Shown here one piece after another: positions 1 through 6,881 of a stretch of DNA of 9,598 bases. The stretch lies in contig JACCYG010000177.1 in NCBI GenBank assembly GCA_013696595.1, positions 1 to 9,598 of the forward strand. The letters run 5' to 3'. Under the pieces are notes generated by a model. It was not told the origin of the DNA and did no database searches. It worked only from the letters and a program-made list of their open reading frames with translations. Made by a program: the position numbers and the translations under genes. Position 1 is the first letter of the stretch; each line of letters begins with the position of its first letter. Origin of the DNA: Actinomycetota bacterium (GTDB lineage: Bacteria > Actinomycetota > Thermoleophilia > Gaiellales > Gaiellaceae).

Positions 1-819
1 GTCGTGGGCACCGCAGGCGACGACACGCTCACCGGGACCGAGAACCGCGACTACATCTTCGGCAAGGCCGGCGACGACTCGCTCGCCGGCCTCGGCGGCT
101 CGGATTACCTCTTCGGACAACGCGGAAGCGACGTCATCTCGGGCGACGCCGGCCGTGACTACGCCTGGGGCGGTCCGGGAGGAGACAGCCTGGACGGCGG
201 AGCGGGGCCCGACTGGCTCTACGCCGGAGCGGGCGCCGACACGCTCGACGGCAGCGAAGGCAACGATCACATCTACGCAGGCGGGGCCGACGGTGCGATC
301 GACACGGTCGATTGTGGCGCCGGCTGGGATGTGGCCATCGTGCGGTCGAACGACCAGCATGCGAACTGCGAACGAGTGCACGTCCGTCTGGCGCGAAGGC
401 CTGCCGGACACACCTTCAAGGGCACATCCGGGAACGACGTCATCACCGGAACCGAAGAGCGCGACTTCATCTTCGGCTTCGCCGGCGACGACGTGCTCTC
501 GGGCCTCGGCGGCAGCGACTTCCTGTGGGGCAACCGCGGGAACGACACGCTCAACGGCGGCGACGGTCGTGACTGGGCGTTCGGCGGCGAGGGCGACGAC
601 ACCGTGAACGGGGACGCCGGCCGCGACCATCTGTGGGCCGGACGAGGCATGGACACCGTCAACGGCGGCAATGGGAACGACGACATCCACGCCGTCGCCG
701 ACGACGCTGCGGTCGACACCGTCGACTGCGGCGAAAACGAAGGCGACTGGGACCGCGCGATCATCCGTGCGGGCGACACGGCCGTGAACTGCGAACGGCT
801 CGTCATCTTCTCGAGCTAA
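1..819 (+). CDS. RTX-type calcium-binding repeat protein, 5'-truncated by the window
   Basis: The frame is open at base 1 and ends at TAA 817-819, so these 272 residues are the C-terminal part of a longer protein. The sequence is dense in the glycine/aspartate nonapeptide of RTX (hemolysin-type) proteins, for example GDDTLTG, GDDSLAG, GNDTLNGG and GDDTVNG. In known family members these repeats bind calcium in a beta-roll and fold after secretion. Two modules of about 138 residues stand in tandem, and each ends with DTVDCG, a short spacer with AI(V/I)R, then NCER. That gives two cysteines per module and suggests a disulfide cap, hence an extracytoplasmic location. No enzymatic domain, signal peptide or C-terminal anchor is visible here; these may lie upstream of the window. 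The GTG at base 4 is an internal codon, not a convincing start. The function beyond calcium-binding repeats cannot be given. The neighbouring trp operon is convergent and probably unrelated. Confidence 0.85.
   Translation, partial: VVGTAGDDTLTGTENRDYIFGKAGDDSLAGLGGSDYLFGQRGSDVISGDAGRDYAWGGPGGDSLDGGAGPDWLYAGAGADTLDGSEGNDHIYAGGADGAIDTVDCGAGWDVAIVRSNDQHANCERVHVRLARRPAGHTFKGTSGNDVITGTEERDFIFGFAGDDVLSGLGGSDFLWGNRGNDTLNGGDGRDWAFGGEGDDTVNGDAGRDHLWAGRGMDTVNGGNGNDDIHAVADDAAVDTVDCGENEGDWDRAIIRAGDTAVNCERLVIFSS
7..378 (+). repeat. RTX module 1 of tandem pair
   Basis: This module opens with GTAGDDTLTGTE, carries about five pairs of nonapeptides, and closes with DTVDCG ... NCER. It corresponds to the second module at 421-801 with a period of 414 bases (138 codons) and no frame change. 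Paired motifs include FGKAGDDSLAGLGGSDYL here against FGFAGDDVLSGLGGSDFL in the second copy. Confidence 0.75.
421..801 (+). repeat. RTX module 2 of tandem pair
   Basis: This is the second copy of the module: it opens GTSGNDVITGTEERDF and closes DTVDCG ... NCERLV just before the stop. It differs from copy 1 by a small insertion after the first capping cysteine (GENEGDWD against GAGWD). The divergence indicates an old duplication rather than a recent or assembly-generated one. Confidence 0.75.
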
Positions 820-830
820 CTACCTCGAGA
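809..830. terminator. Possible weak bidirectional terminator between the convergent RTX and trp genes
   Basis: A perfect 7-bp inverted repeat, TCTCGAG (809-815) and CTCGAGA (824-830), encloses an 8-base loop that contains the RTX stop codon. It lies in the 55-base gap between the convergent RTX and trpA stops. Neither strand has a U-run after the stem, so intrinsic termination is doubtful and this is only a candidate. Nothing else recognisable lies in the gap. Confidence 0.3.
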
Positions 831-874
831 CCCGGACGATGCTTCGCGGTTTCCGACAAGGACTGTGCCCGCCC

Positions 875-1621
875 CTACGAAGTCGCGGACGCGCCGGCAG
901 GCGTGGAGAGGGCTGAGCGAAGGGAGGCGACGTACTCGCGGAGCGCCCGGGCTCCTTCCTCATCCGCGATCTCTACCGCACGGCTCCCGACGACGACGCC
1001 GTCTGCGAGCGCCGCGGCACCGGCCGCCTGCTCGGGCGTCGAGATCCCGAAGCCGGCGAGGAGCGGAACGTCTGTCACTGCGCGCGCCCGTCGTACCAGC
1101 CCTGCGAGCTGTGACGATTCCGTCTCCCGCGCGCCCGTCGTTCCTGTCAGCGACACGAGGTAGAGCCAGCCGTCCGTCCGCTCGGCCGCGAGACGGATCC
1201 GCTCGTCGGGCGTCGTCGGCGCGACGAGTTGGACACGCGGCAGCTCGGGCTCGGCTTCGACCGGAAGGTCGGCGACGATCAAGCTCGTCGCCCCGGCGGA
1301 CTTCGCATCGCCCCAGAATCGCTCGTAGCCGTACCCCTCGAGGATCGACGCGTACGTCATGGGGATGAGTGGGACGTCGACACGAGCGCGCGTTTCGGCG
1401 AGGCATGCGAGGCACGCCGCCGTTCGCATCCCGCGCGCCAGCGCGCGCTCGCCCGCGAGCCGGATGACCGGGCCGTCGGCGAGTGGGTCGGAGAACGGGA
1501 AGCCGATCTCGAGCAGGTCCGCGCCACCCGCGACGGCGGCCTCGGCGAGCTCGGGCGTCTCCGGGCCCGCCATCAGGTAGATCGAGAGGCGCTTTCGGTC
1601 GTCGCTCGACGGGTCGGTCAC
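875..1621 (-). CDS. trpA: Tryptophan synthase alpha subunit
   Basis: TrpA cleaves indole-3-glycerol phosphate to indole and glyceraldehyde 3-phosphate and passes indole to TrpB through a tunnel in the cytosolic alpha2-beta2 complex. The family signature LLEIGFPFSDPLADGPVI (residues 36-53) holds the catalytic Glu38 and Asp49 (equivalents of E49 and D60 in Salmonella). PMTY (87-90), VSLTGTTGAR (156-165), GFGISTPEQAA (190-200) and the phosphate-binding VVGS (210-213) follow in the usual order. At 248 residues it is shorter than the common 260-270: the N terminus is trimmed, and about ten residues are missing between DLP (118-120) and LVAPT (132-136). The start is GTG 1621, nine bases after the trpB stop, with a GGGG Shine-Dalgarno-like run in that gap. 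It is the last gene of the operon and ends with TAG at 875-877. Confidence 0.96.
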   Translation of the reverse strand: MTDPSSDDRKRLSIYLMAGPETPELAEAAVAGGADLLEIGFPFSDPLADGPVIRLAGERALARGMRTAACLACLAETRARVDVPLIPMTYASILEGYGYERFWGDAKSAGATSLIVADLPVEAEPELPRVQLVAPTTPDERIRLAAERTDGWLYLVSLTGTTGARETESSQLAGLVRRARAVTDVPLLAGFGISTPEQAAGAAALADGVVVGSRAVEIADEEGARALREYVASLRSALSTPAGASATS

Positions 1622-1630
1622 GACCGGCCC

Positions 1631-2755
1631 CTACGAATCCAGCACCATCGCGAGATCCTTGTCGCCTCGGCCTGAGAGGCCGACTACGACGAGCTCCGCG
1701 TCGAGCTCGAGCGCCCGCGCGAGCGCGTGGGCGGGCTCGAGCGCCGGAATGATCCCTTCGCGCTCGGTCAGAAGCCGAAAGGCCGCGAGCGCTTCCTCGT
1801 CCGTGGCGGGCTCGTACTGGGCGCGGCCCGAGTCGCGTAGGAACGCGTGCTCGGGCCCAACGCCTGGGTAGTCGAGGCCCGCCGAGATCGAGTGCGCGTC
1901 GGCGATCTGGCCGTCCTCGTCGGCGAGGAGCGACGAGCGAGATCCGTGCAGCACGCCCGGACGGCCGGTGCCGAGGCTCGCGGCGCCTGCCGCCTCGACG
2001 CCGACGAGCCGAACGTCGCGATCATCGACAAACCCGGCGAAGAGCCCGATCGCATTCGAGCCCCCTCCGACGCAGGCGACGACCGCGTCGGGAAGCCGCG
2101 CTTCGACATCGAGAATCTGCGCGCGCGCTTCCCGCCCGATCACCGACTGCAGCTCGCGCACGATCTCGGGATACGGGTGCGGCCCGACGCACGATCCGAT
2201 CATGTAATGCGTCGTCTCGACGTTCGTGATCCAGTCGCGGATCGCCTCGCTCGTCGCCTCTTTGAGCGTTTTCGTTCCAAACTCGACCGAGCGCACGTGA
2301 GCGCCGAGCAGGTGCATCCGCTCGACGTTGGGGCGCTGGCGACGCATGTCCTCGCTCCCCATGAAGACGACGCACTCCAGTCCGAAACGCGCGCAGACCG
2401 TCGCCGCGGCTACTCCGTGCTGTCCGGCGCCGGTCTCGGCGACGATGCGCGTCTTGCCGAGGCGGCGCGCGACGAGCGCCTGGCCGAGCGCGTTGTTGAT
2501 CTTGTGCGCGCCCGTGTGGCAGAGGTCCTCGCGCTTCAGATAGATGCGCTTGTCCGTCGCGAGCCGCTCGGCGTGGTAGAGAGGGGTGGGGCGCCCGACG
2601 TAGGTTCGCTGAAGCCCTTCGAGCTCGGTCCGGAAGCCGGGATCGTCCGCCACCTCCCGCCAACCGCGCTCGAGCTCGTCGAGGGCGGGAACGAGCGTCT
2701 CGGGGACGTAGCGGCCCCCGTACGGGCCGTAGAGCCCGAGCTCGGCCGTCTTCAT
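1631..2755 (-). CDS. trpB: Tryptophan synthase beta chain
   Basis: TrpB is the PLP enzyme that condenses indole with L-serine to give tryptophan. The 374-residue product shows the standard bacterial TrpB1 landmarks: YGGRYVPETL (12-21), GRPTPLYHAERL (54-65), LKREDLCHTGAHKINNALGQ (73-92) with the PLP-binding Lys85, AETGAGQHG (106-114) with catalytic Glu107, phosphate-binding GGGSNA (230-235), HSISAGLDYPGVGPEHA (288-304), and SGRGDKD (361-367). No key residue is missing and the length is near normal. The frame stays open for 157 codons upstream, but that extension is low-complexity Arg/Gly shadow sequence. ATG 2755 is chosen because the conserved N terminus begins there, GAGG lies seven bases upstream, and it overlaps the trpCF stop as ATGA, which implies translational coupling. 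Confidence 0.98.
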   Translation of the reverse strand: MKTAELGLYGPYGGRYVPETLVPALDELERGWREVADDPGFRTELEGLQRTYVGRPTPLYHAERLATDKRIYLKREDLCHTGAHKINNALGQALVARRLGKTRIVAETGAGQHGVAAATVCARFGLECVVFMGSEDMRRQRPNVERMHLLGAHVRSVEFGTKTLKEATSEAIRDWITNVETTHYMIGSCVGPHPYPEIVRELQSVIGREARAQILDVEARLPDAVVACVGGGSNAIGLFAGFVDDRDVRLVGVEAAGAASLGTGRPGVLHGSRSSLLADEDGQIADAHSISAGLDYPGVGPEHAFLRDSGRAQYEPATDEEALAAFRLLTEREGIIPALEPAHALARALELDAELVVVGLSGRGDKDLAMVLDS

Positions 2756-3903
2756 CGCGTCGCCTCGACGAATGCGCGGACGCGTTCGTGGTCCTTGATG
2801 CCCGGTGAAGCCTCGAGGCTCCTGCTGGCGTCGACGCACCACGGTCGAACGGCGGCGATCGCGGCTCCGACGTTCTCGGGCGCAAGGCCGCCGGCGAGGA
2901 CGACGCGTCCCTCCGCCTCGGCCGCTCGGTTCCAGTGCGCTGAATCCTCCGTGAGCCACGGGAGGTCGAAAACGTGCCCGACCGTCTCGCCGCCGCGGAG
3001 GAGGATGCCGTCGCGGCCGCGATGGCCGTTCTCGGCCGGATAGAGCTGCACGAGGTCGGTTCCCGCGTCCTCGGCGCGGCCGACGAACACGCCGACTGAG
3101 ATCATCGTGTCGGGGACGGGCAAGGGCGCCTCGGCGCGGCGCGGGCTCTCGGCGAGCACGAAGCCCGCGAGGTCGGCGCCCGCCTCCGCCGCGGCCGCGA
3201 CGTCCTCTTCCCTCGTGAGACCGCAAATCTTGACGAGGGGTCGCGACATCAGCTCCACGAGCTTCGCGCCCGGGTCGCCCGCCCGCATGAGCGTCGAGCC
3301 GACGAGGACGGCGTCGGCGCCCGCGAGCTCGGCCGCCGCCGCCTGGGCCCGGCTCTCAATCCCGCTCTCGGCGATGACGACACGATCACGCGGCGCTCGG
3401 GCGACGACGTCGAGCTGAGACCGGCGATCGATTTCGAACGTCGAGAGGTCGCGCGCGTTGACGCCGATCACCTGCGCGTCGAGCGCAACGGCCCGTGCAA
3501 GCTCGGCAGCGTCGTGCGCTTCCACCAGCGCGTCGAGCCCGAGCACGGCCGCGTCGTGAAGAAGCGCGGCTGCGTGCCCGTCATCGAGGTCGCGGAGGAG
3601 AAGGAGGACCGCGTCGGCCCCCTCGTCGCGGGCTTCCATGAGCTCGGCGCGACTCGTGAAGAAGCCCTTTGCGAGCAGCGGCACACCCGTGGCGCGACGA
3701 GCTGCGCGGAGATCCGTGAAAGAGCCTCCGAAGCGCTCGTCGACGAGAATCGAGACGGCGGCGGCGCCGTTCCGCTCGAAACCTTGAGCGAGCGCGGCCG
3801 GGTCGCCGTCCGGGCGCAGATCGCCCGCCGACGGGGAGCGCCGCTTCACCTCGGCGATCGCGGCGAGGCCGGCTCCGGCGAGCGCGTCGCGGAATCTTCC
3901 CAT
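2752..3903 (-). CDS. trpCF: TrpC-TrpF fusion: indole-3-glycerol phosphate synthase with a reduced phosphoribosylanthranilate isomerase-like domain
   Basis: The 383-residue fusion should cover two consecutive steps: isomerisation of phosphoribosylanthranilate (TrpF), then ring closure to indole-3-glycerol phosphate (TrpC). Residues 1-218 are TrpC with AEVKRRSPS (Lys20), Lys79, LVEAH (Glu128), GVNARDL (Asn149) and AESGI (Glu179, Ser180). The N-terminal helix usual before this core is absent, and the usual KDF motif reads KGF (79-81). Residues 219-383 are TrpF-like: LVKICGL (Cys227), ESPRR, ISVGVFVG, LVQLY (284-288), VVLAGGLAPENV (334-345) and VDAS...SPGIKDH (357-372). At 165 residues this domain is well below the usual 200 or so. 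The middle of the barrel is replaced by a short stretch, QLHG reads QLYP, and no LLD aspartate is seen. There is no frameshift, since both ends are in frame. ATG 3903 shares one base with the trpD stop (TGATG). Confidence 0.92.
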   Translation of the reverse strand: MGRFRDALAGAGLAAIAEVKRRSPSAGDLRPDGDPAALAQGFERNGAAAVSILVDERFGGSFTDLRAARRATGVPLLAKGFFTSRAELMEARDEGADAVLLLLRDLDDGHAAALLHDAAVLGLDALVEAHDAAELARAVALDAQVIGVNARDLSTFEIDRRSQLDVVARAPRDRVVIAESGIESRAQAAAAELAGADAVLVGSTLMRAGDPGAKLVELMSRPLVKICGLTREEDVAAAAEAGADLAGFVLAESPRRAEAPLPVPDTMISVGVFVGRAEDAGTDLVQLYPAENGHRGRDGILLRGGETVGHVFDLPWLTEDSAHWNRAAEAEGRVVLAGGLAPENVGAAIAAVRPWCVDASRSLEASPGIKDHERVRAFVEATR

Positions 3904-4942
3904 CAGGCGCCCACCGCTCCCCGTAGCGGGGCCTGCCCCGCCCGCGAGAAGGCGACGAGCTCTTCGAGCCGCTCTCCTGCCGCGCCCGAGTCGACCGCCT
4001 CGCGGGCGAGCGCATATCCCTCGGGCAGGCCGTCCGCGCGGCCGCCGGCCGCGATCGCTCCCGCCGCGTTCAGGAGAACGGCCTCGCGCTTCGGCCCGCG
4101 CCCGCCCGCGAGGATCTCCCTGATCGTCGCCGCGTTCTCGGCGGGTGAGCCGCCGCGCAGATCCTCGGGCCGGCATCGCTCGACGCCGAACTCGGCCGGG
4201 TCTATCTCCCGGCTATGCACGCTTCCGTCCACGACCTCGCAGACGAGGTTCGGTCCCGCGGGGGAGAGCTCGTCGATTCCTCCGGCGCCGTGGACGACGT
4301 AGGCGCGGCGGGCTCCGAGGCGGGCAAGGACCTCGGCGACCGTCGGCACGAGCTCGGGCGCGTAGACGCCGACGACCTGCGCACGGGCGCCGGCCGGGTT
4401 CGTCAGCGGCCCGAGGACGTTGAAAACGGTCCGGGCGGCGAGCTCCTTCCGGACGGGCGCCGCATGGCGCATGGCCGGATGGTGCGAGGGCGCGAAGAGG
4501 AAGCCGAAGCCGAGCTCGTCGATCGATCGCGCGATCTCGGCGGGCTCGAGCTCGAGGTTGAACCCGAGCGCCTCGAGCACGTCGGCGGATCCCGAGCGCG
4601 ACGAGACCGCGCGGTTCCCGTGCTTGGCGACGCCTGCTCCCGCGGCCGCCGCGACGAGCGCCGCGGCCGTCGAGATGTTGAAGGTGTGCGCGCCGTCGCC
4701 GCCCGTACCGGCCGTGTCGACGAGATCTTCCCGCGTGGGGCGGACCGCGAGGACGTGGGCGCGCATCGCCTCGGCGCAGCCCGCGATCTCATCGGCCGTC
4801 TCGCCCTTCACGCGAAGCGCGATCAGGAAGCCGCCGATCTGGGCGGGCGTGCAGTCGCCGTCCATGATCGTGTTCATGACCGCGCGCGCTTGCGCGCGGT
4901 CTAGGGAGCGGCCCTCAAGAAGCTGCGCAAGCGCCTCGACGA

Positions 4943-4946
<4 letters not shown>
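3903..4946 (-). CDS. trpD: Anthranilate phosphoribosyltransferase
   Basis: TrpD transfers the phosphoribosyl group of PRPP to anthranilate to form N-(5'-phosphoribosyl)anthranilate, the substrate for the TrpF step. The 347-residue protein has normal length and all family motifs: the helical N-terminal region with PAQIGGFLIALRVKGET (34-50), the PRPP/glycine loop DTAGTGGDG (77-85), FNIST (89-93), KHGNRAVSSRSGSADVLE (108-125), MRHAAPVRKEL, FNVLGPLTNPA, and GIDELS for metal binding. The start at ATG 4946 is supported by AGGGAG six bases upstream and by the 4-base ATGA overlap with the trpG stop. The ribosome site lies in one arm of a perfect 13-bp inverted repeat (listed separately), which may make its translation depend on ribosomes finishing trpG. 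It ends at TGA 3905-3903, overlapping the trpCF start. Confidence 0.98.
3919..3941 (-). other. Overlapping GC inverted repeats at the trpD/trpCF junction
   Basis: GCGGGGC (3926-3932) is followed after two bases by its exact complement GCCCCGC (3935-3941). An alternative stem, CCCCG (3919-3923) with CGGGG (3927-3931), shares bases with it, so the two folds exclude each other. The cluster lies in the last trpD codons, just upstream of the trpCF start at 3903. It may be structural noise in GC-rich DNA or may modulate access to the trpCF ribosome site. Confidence 0.35.
4878..4901 (-). promoter_or_regulatory. Perfect 10-bp hairpin early in trpD
   Basis: GACCGCGCGC (4878-4887) and GCGCGCGGTC (4892-4901) are exact complements around a 4-base loop (AAGC in the mRNA). 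The hairpin is inside trpD codons 16-23 and abuts the larger inverted repeat that surrounds the trpD start. The GC-only core is easily produced by biased composition, so function is uncertain, but its position directly against a second perfect stem is notable. Confidence 0.5.

Positions 4947-4960
<14 letters not shown>
4901..4960 (-). promoter_or_regulatory. 13-bp inverted repeat enclosing the trpD ribosome site and start codon
   Basis: CTAGGGAGCGGCC (4901-4913) and GGCCGCTCCCTAG (4948-4960) are perfect complements 34 bases apart. In the mRNA the upstream arm carries AGGGAG, the trpD Shine-Dalgarno (six bases before ATG 4946), and the loop carries the start codon and the trpG stop overlap. 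Folding would sequester trpD initiation until a ribosome completing trpG opens the stem. This mechanism is inferred from the layout only; the repeat itself is directly visible. Confidence 0.6.
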
Positions 4961-5502
<542 letters not shown>

Positions 5503-5506
<4 letters not shown>

Positions 5507-6753
5507 CGGGCTGTCTCCGCGAGGTCGATCGCCGCCTCGAGCGCTGCGAGCTTGCTCAGGCATTCGCGGTGCTCTGCGGAGGGATCGGAGTCGACGACGA
5601 TCCCTGCTCCCGCCTGCAGATGGGCGATACCGTCCGCGAGGACGATCGTCCGGATCGCGATACAGGTGTCGAGCGTCCCGTCCGGCAAGGCATAGCCCAC
5701 CGCGCCGGCGTAGGGCCCGCGGCGATATCCCTCGAGCTCGGAGATGATCTGCATGGCCCGCACCTTGGGCGCTCCGGACACGGTCCCCGCGGGGAAGCAG
5801 GCGCGGAGAAGATCGAACGGTGAGCGGTCGGCGAGGAGCTCCCCTGAGACCTCGGAAACGAGGTGGGTGACGTGTGAGTAGCGCTCCGGCTCGAGGAACT
5901 TCCCGACCCGAACGCTCCCGGGCGCGCATACACGCGAGAGGTCGTTTCGCCCGAGGTCGACGAGCATGACGTGCTCGGCCCGGTCCTTCTGCGAGGCGAG
6001 CAAGCGCTCTGCGTCCCCGTCTGCGCGCGGCGTCGTCCCCGCGATCGGGTTGACGCTCGCGCGGGTGCCCTCGAGCTTCACGAGCGTCTCGGGCGACGAG
6101 CCGATCAGCGCGAGATCACCGAGCTCGAGCAGGAAGAGATAGGGCGAGGGGTTGATCCGGCGCAAGGCGCGGTAGAGGGCGAGTGCGGAAACGCTCGTCG
6201 GCCGCTCCGCGCGTTGCGAGAGAACGATCTGGTAGGCGTCTCCCGCGCGGATCAAATCCTTCGCGGTGCGAACCTGGCTCTCGTACGCGGACTGCCCGGG
6301 AAAGCGCCGGGTGGCTCGGCCGTTCGCGGGTGCGTGTCCGTTCCCGTTCGGAAGCGGCTGGTCGAACAGGTCCGCCAGTTGGTCGCGGTCGCCCGCGAGG
6401 ACCTCTGCCACGCTCGAGACGTGGTCGAAGCGGACGAGGGTCTCGGCCGCCACGAAGGAGCTCTCGGGAAGGTCGGGCCCGCCGTCGGGGAGCGAGACCG
6501 TCGGCTCGAGCTTCGCGACGTGGTCATAGCCCAGATACCCGACCACCGCGTTCTCCGCTGCGACCTCCGCCTCGGCGGCCTCGAAGCCGATGAGCCGGGA
6601 CCCGGCCCCGACGAGGCTGTAGCGGCCGAGCCGCCCCTTTTCCACCGACTCGAGCAGGAACGTCGCACCGCCCGTCGCGCGCAGGCGAAGGTAGGCGCCG
6701 AGCGGAGTGACGAGGTCGGTCTGTATGTCGGTTGCGATCGTCATGGCAAACAA
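5503..6753 (-). CDS. trpE: Anthranilate synthase component I (compact form)
   Basis: TrpE converts chorismate and ammonia to anthranilate, the committed step of tryptophan synthesis. The chorismate-binding domain is complete: NPIAGTTPR (235-243), LVDLGRNDLSRV (264-275), FPAGTVSGAPKVRAMQII (320-337) and GAGIVVDSDPSAEH (382-395). The N-terminal domain keeps the LLES element (33-36), associated in the family with tryptophan feedback inhibition, and GYLGYD (72-77). At 416 residues it is short for TrpE (commonly about 500). The stretch that normally lies between the early strands and GYLGYD is largely missing. The start is uncertain: TTG 6753 has GGAGGG five bases upstream, whereas ATG 6744 has the same site 14 bases away; I prefer TTG. 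Either start lies directly behind the attenuator. A PabB or salicylate synthase identity is unlikely given the adjacent trpG and leader. Confidence 0.95.
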
Positions 6754-6776
6754 AAAGACCCTCCAGGCGGAAGGTC
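6752..6776 (-). terminator. trp attenuator (intrinsic terminator)
   Basis: On the mRNA, GACCTTCC (6776-6769), loop GCCT and GGAGGGTC (6764-6757) form an 8-bp stem with one G-U pair, followed at once by five U residues (6756-6752). This is a compact factor-independent terminator placed between the leader peptide and trpE. Its 3' arm contains GGAGGG, the only good trpE Shine-Dalgarno, and the U-run runs into the proposed TTG start. Closure would therefore block both transcription and translation of the operon. Confidence 0.85.
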
Positions 6777-6779
6777 GAT

Positions 6780-6833
6780 GAGCGGAACGGGCTGTCGGGG
6801 CCTAGATCAGCAGGCGACGCTCCCGCTCCGCTC
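6780..6833 (-). promoter_or_regulatory. Candidate antiterminator helix of the trp leader
   Basis: GAGCGGAGCGGG (6833-6822, leader codons 14-17) can pair with CCCGTTCCGCTC (6791-6780) over 12 bp with one G-U. A ribosome stalled on the Trp codons (6851-6840) would leave the first strand free, while one waiting at the leader stop (6809-6807) would cover it. The helix ends three bases before the terminator stem without overlapping it. A second register pairs GCGGGAG (6826-6820) with CTTCCGC (6773-6767) over 7 bp and would invade the terminator directly. Which register is used cannot be decided by eye. Confidence 0.55.
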
Positions 6834-6872
6834 GCGGCGCCAAGCCCACCAGGTGCGGACGGGAGTCGTCAT
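6807..6872 (-). CDS. trpL: trp operon leader peptide
   Basis: This 21-codon ORF runs from ATG 6872 to TGA 6809-6807. It begins MTTPVRT, then carries Trp-Trp-Ala-Trp at codons 8, 9 and 11, and ends in an Arg/Ser/Gly-rich tail. Three Trp codons in 21, lying between a promoter and a terminator in front of trpE, are the hallmark of a ribosome-mediated attenuation leader. The peptide itself is expected to have no function; its translation reports charged tRNA-Trp. There is no clear Shine-Dalgarno. The putative -10 element ends nine bases before the ATG, which suggests a leaderless or nearly leaderless transcript. It was identified by reading the - strand upstream of trpE, and no longer frame explains it. 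Confidence 0.88.
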   Translation of the reverse strand: MTTPVRTWWAWRRERSGSVAC

Positions 6873-6881
6873 CGTCGCCAG

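Noticed and set aside
820..874. Strong intrinsic terminator between the convergent genes
   Set aside because: Only a 7-bp stem without a U-run was found, so it is listed as a weak candidate and not as an established terminator.
1847..3043. Long + strand frame opposite trpB/trpCF
   Set aside because: Long antisense frames are expected in GC-rich coding DNA. It shows no recognisable domain, and the opposite strand carries clear enzymes.
2756..3226. In-frame 157-codon extension upstream of trpB
   Set aside because: It is an Arg/Gly-rich shadow lying antisense-free over trpCF codons in another frame. Conserved TrpB sequence, a Shine-Dalgarno and the ATGA overlap all begin at 2755.
3904..4176. 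In-frame extension upstream of trpCF
   Set aside because: It overlaps trpD with low-complexity Arg/Gly sequence, and the TrpC core begins at ATG 3903 with the TGATG junction.
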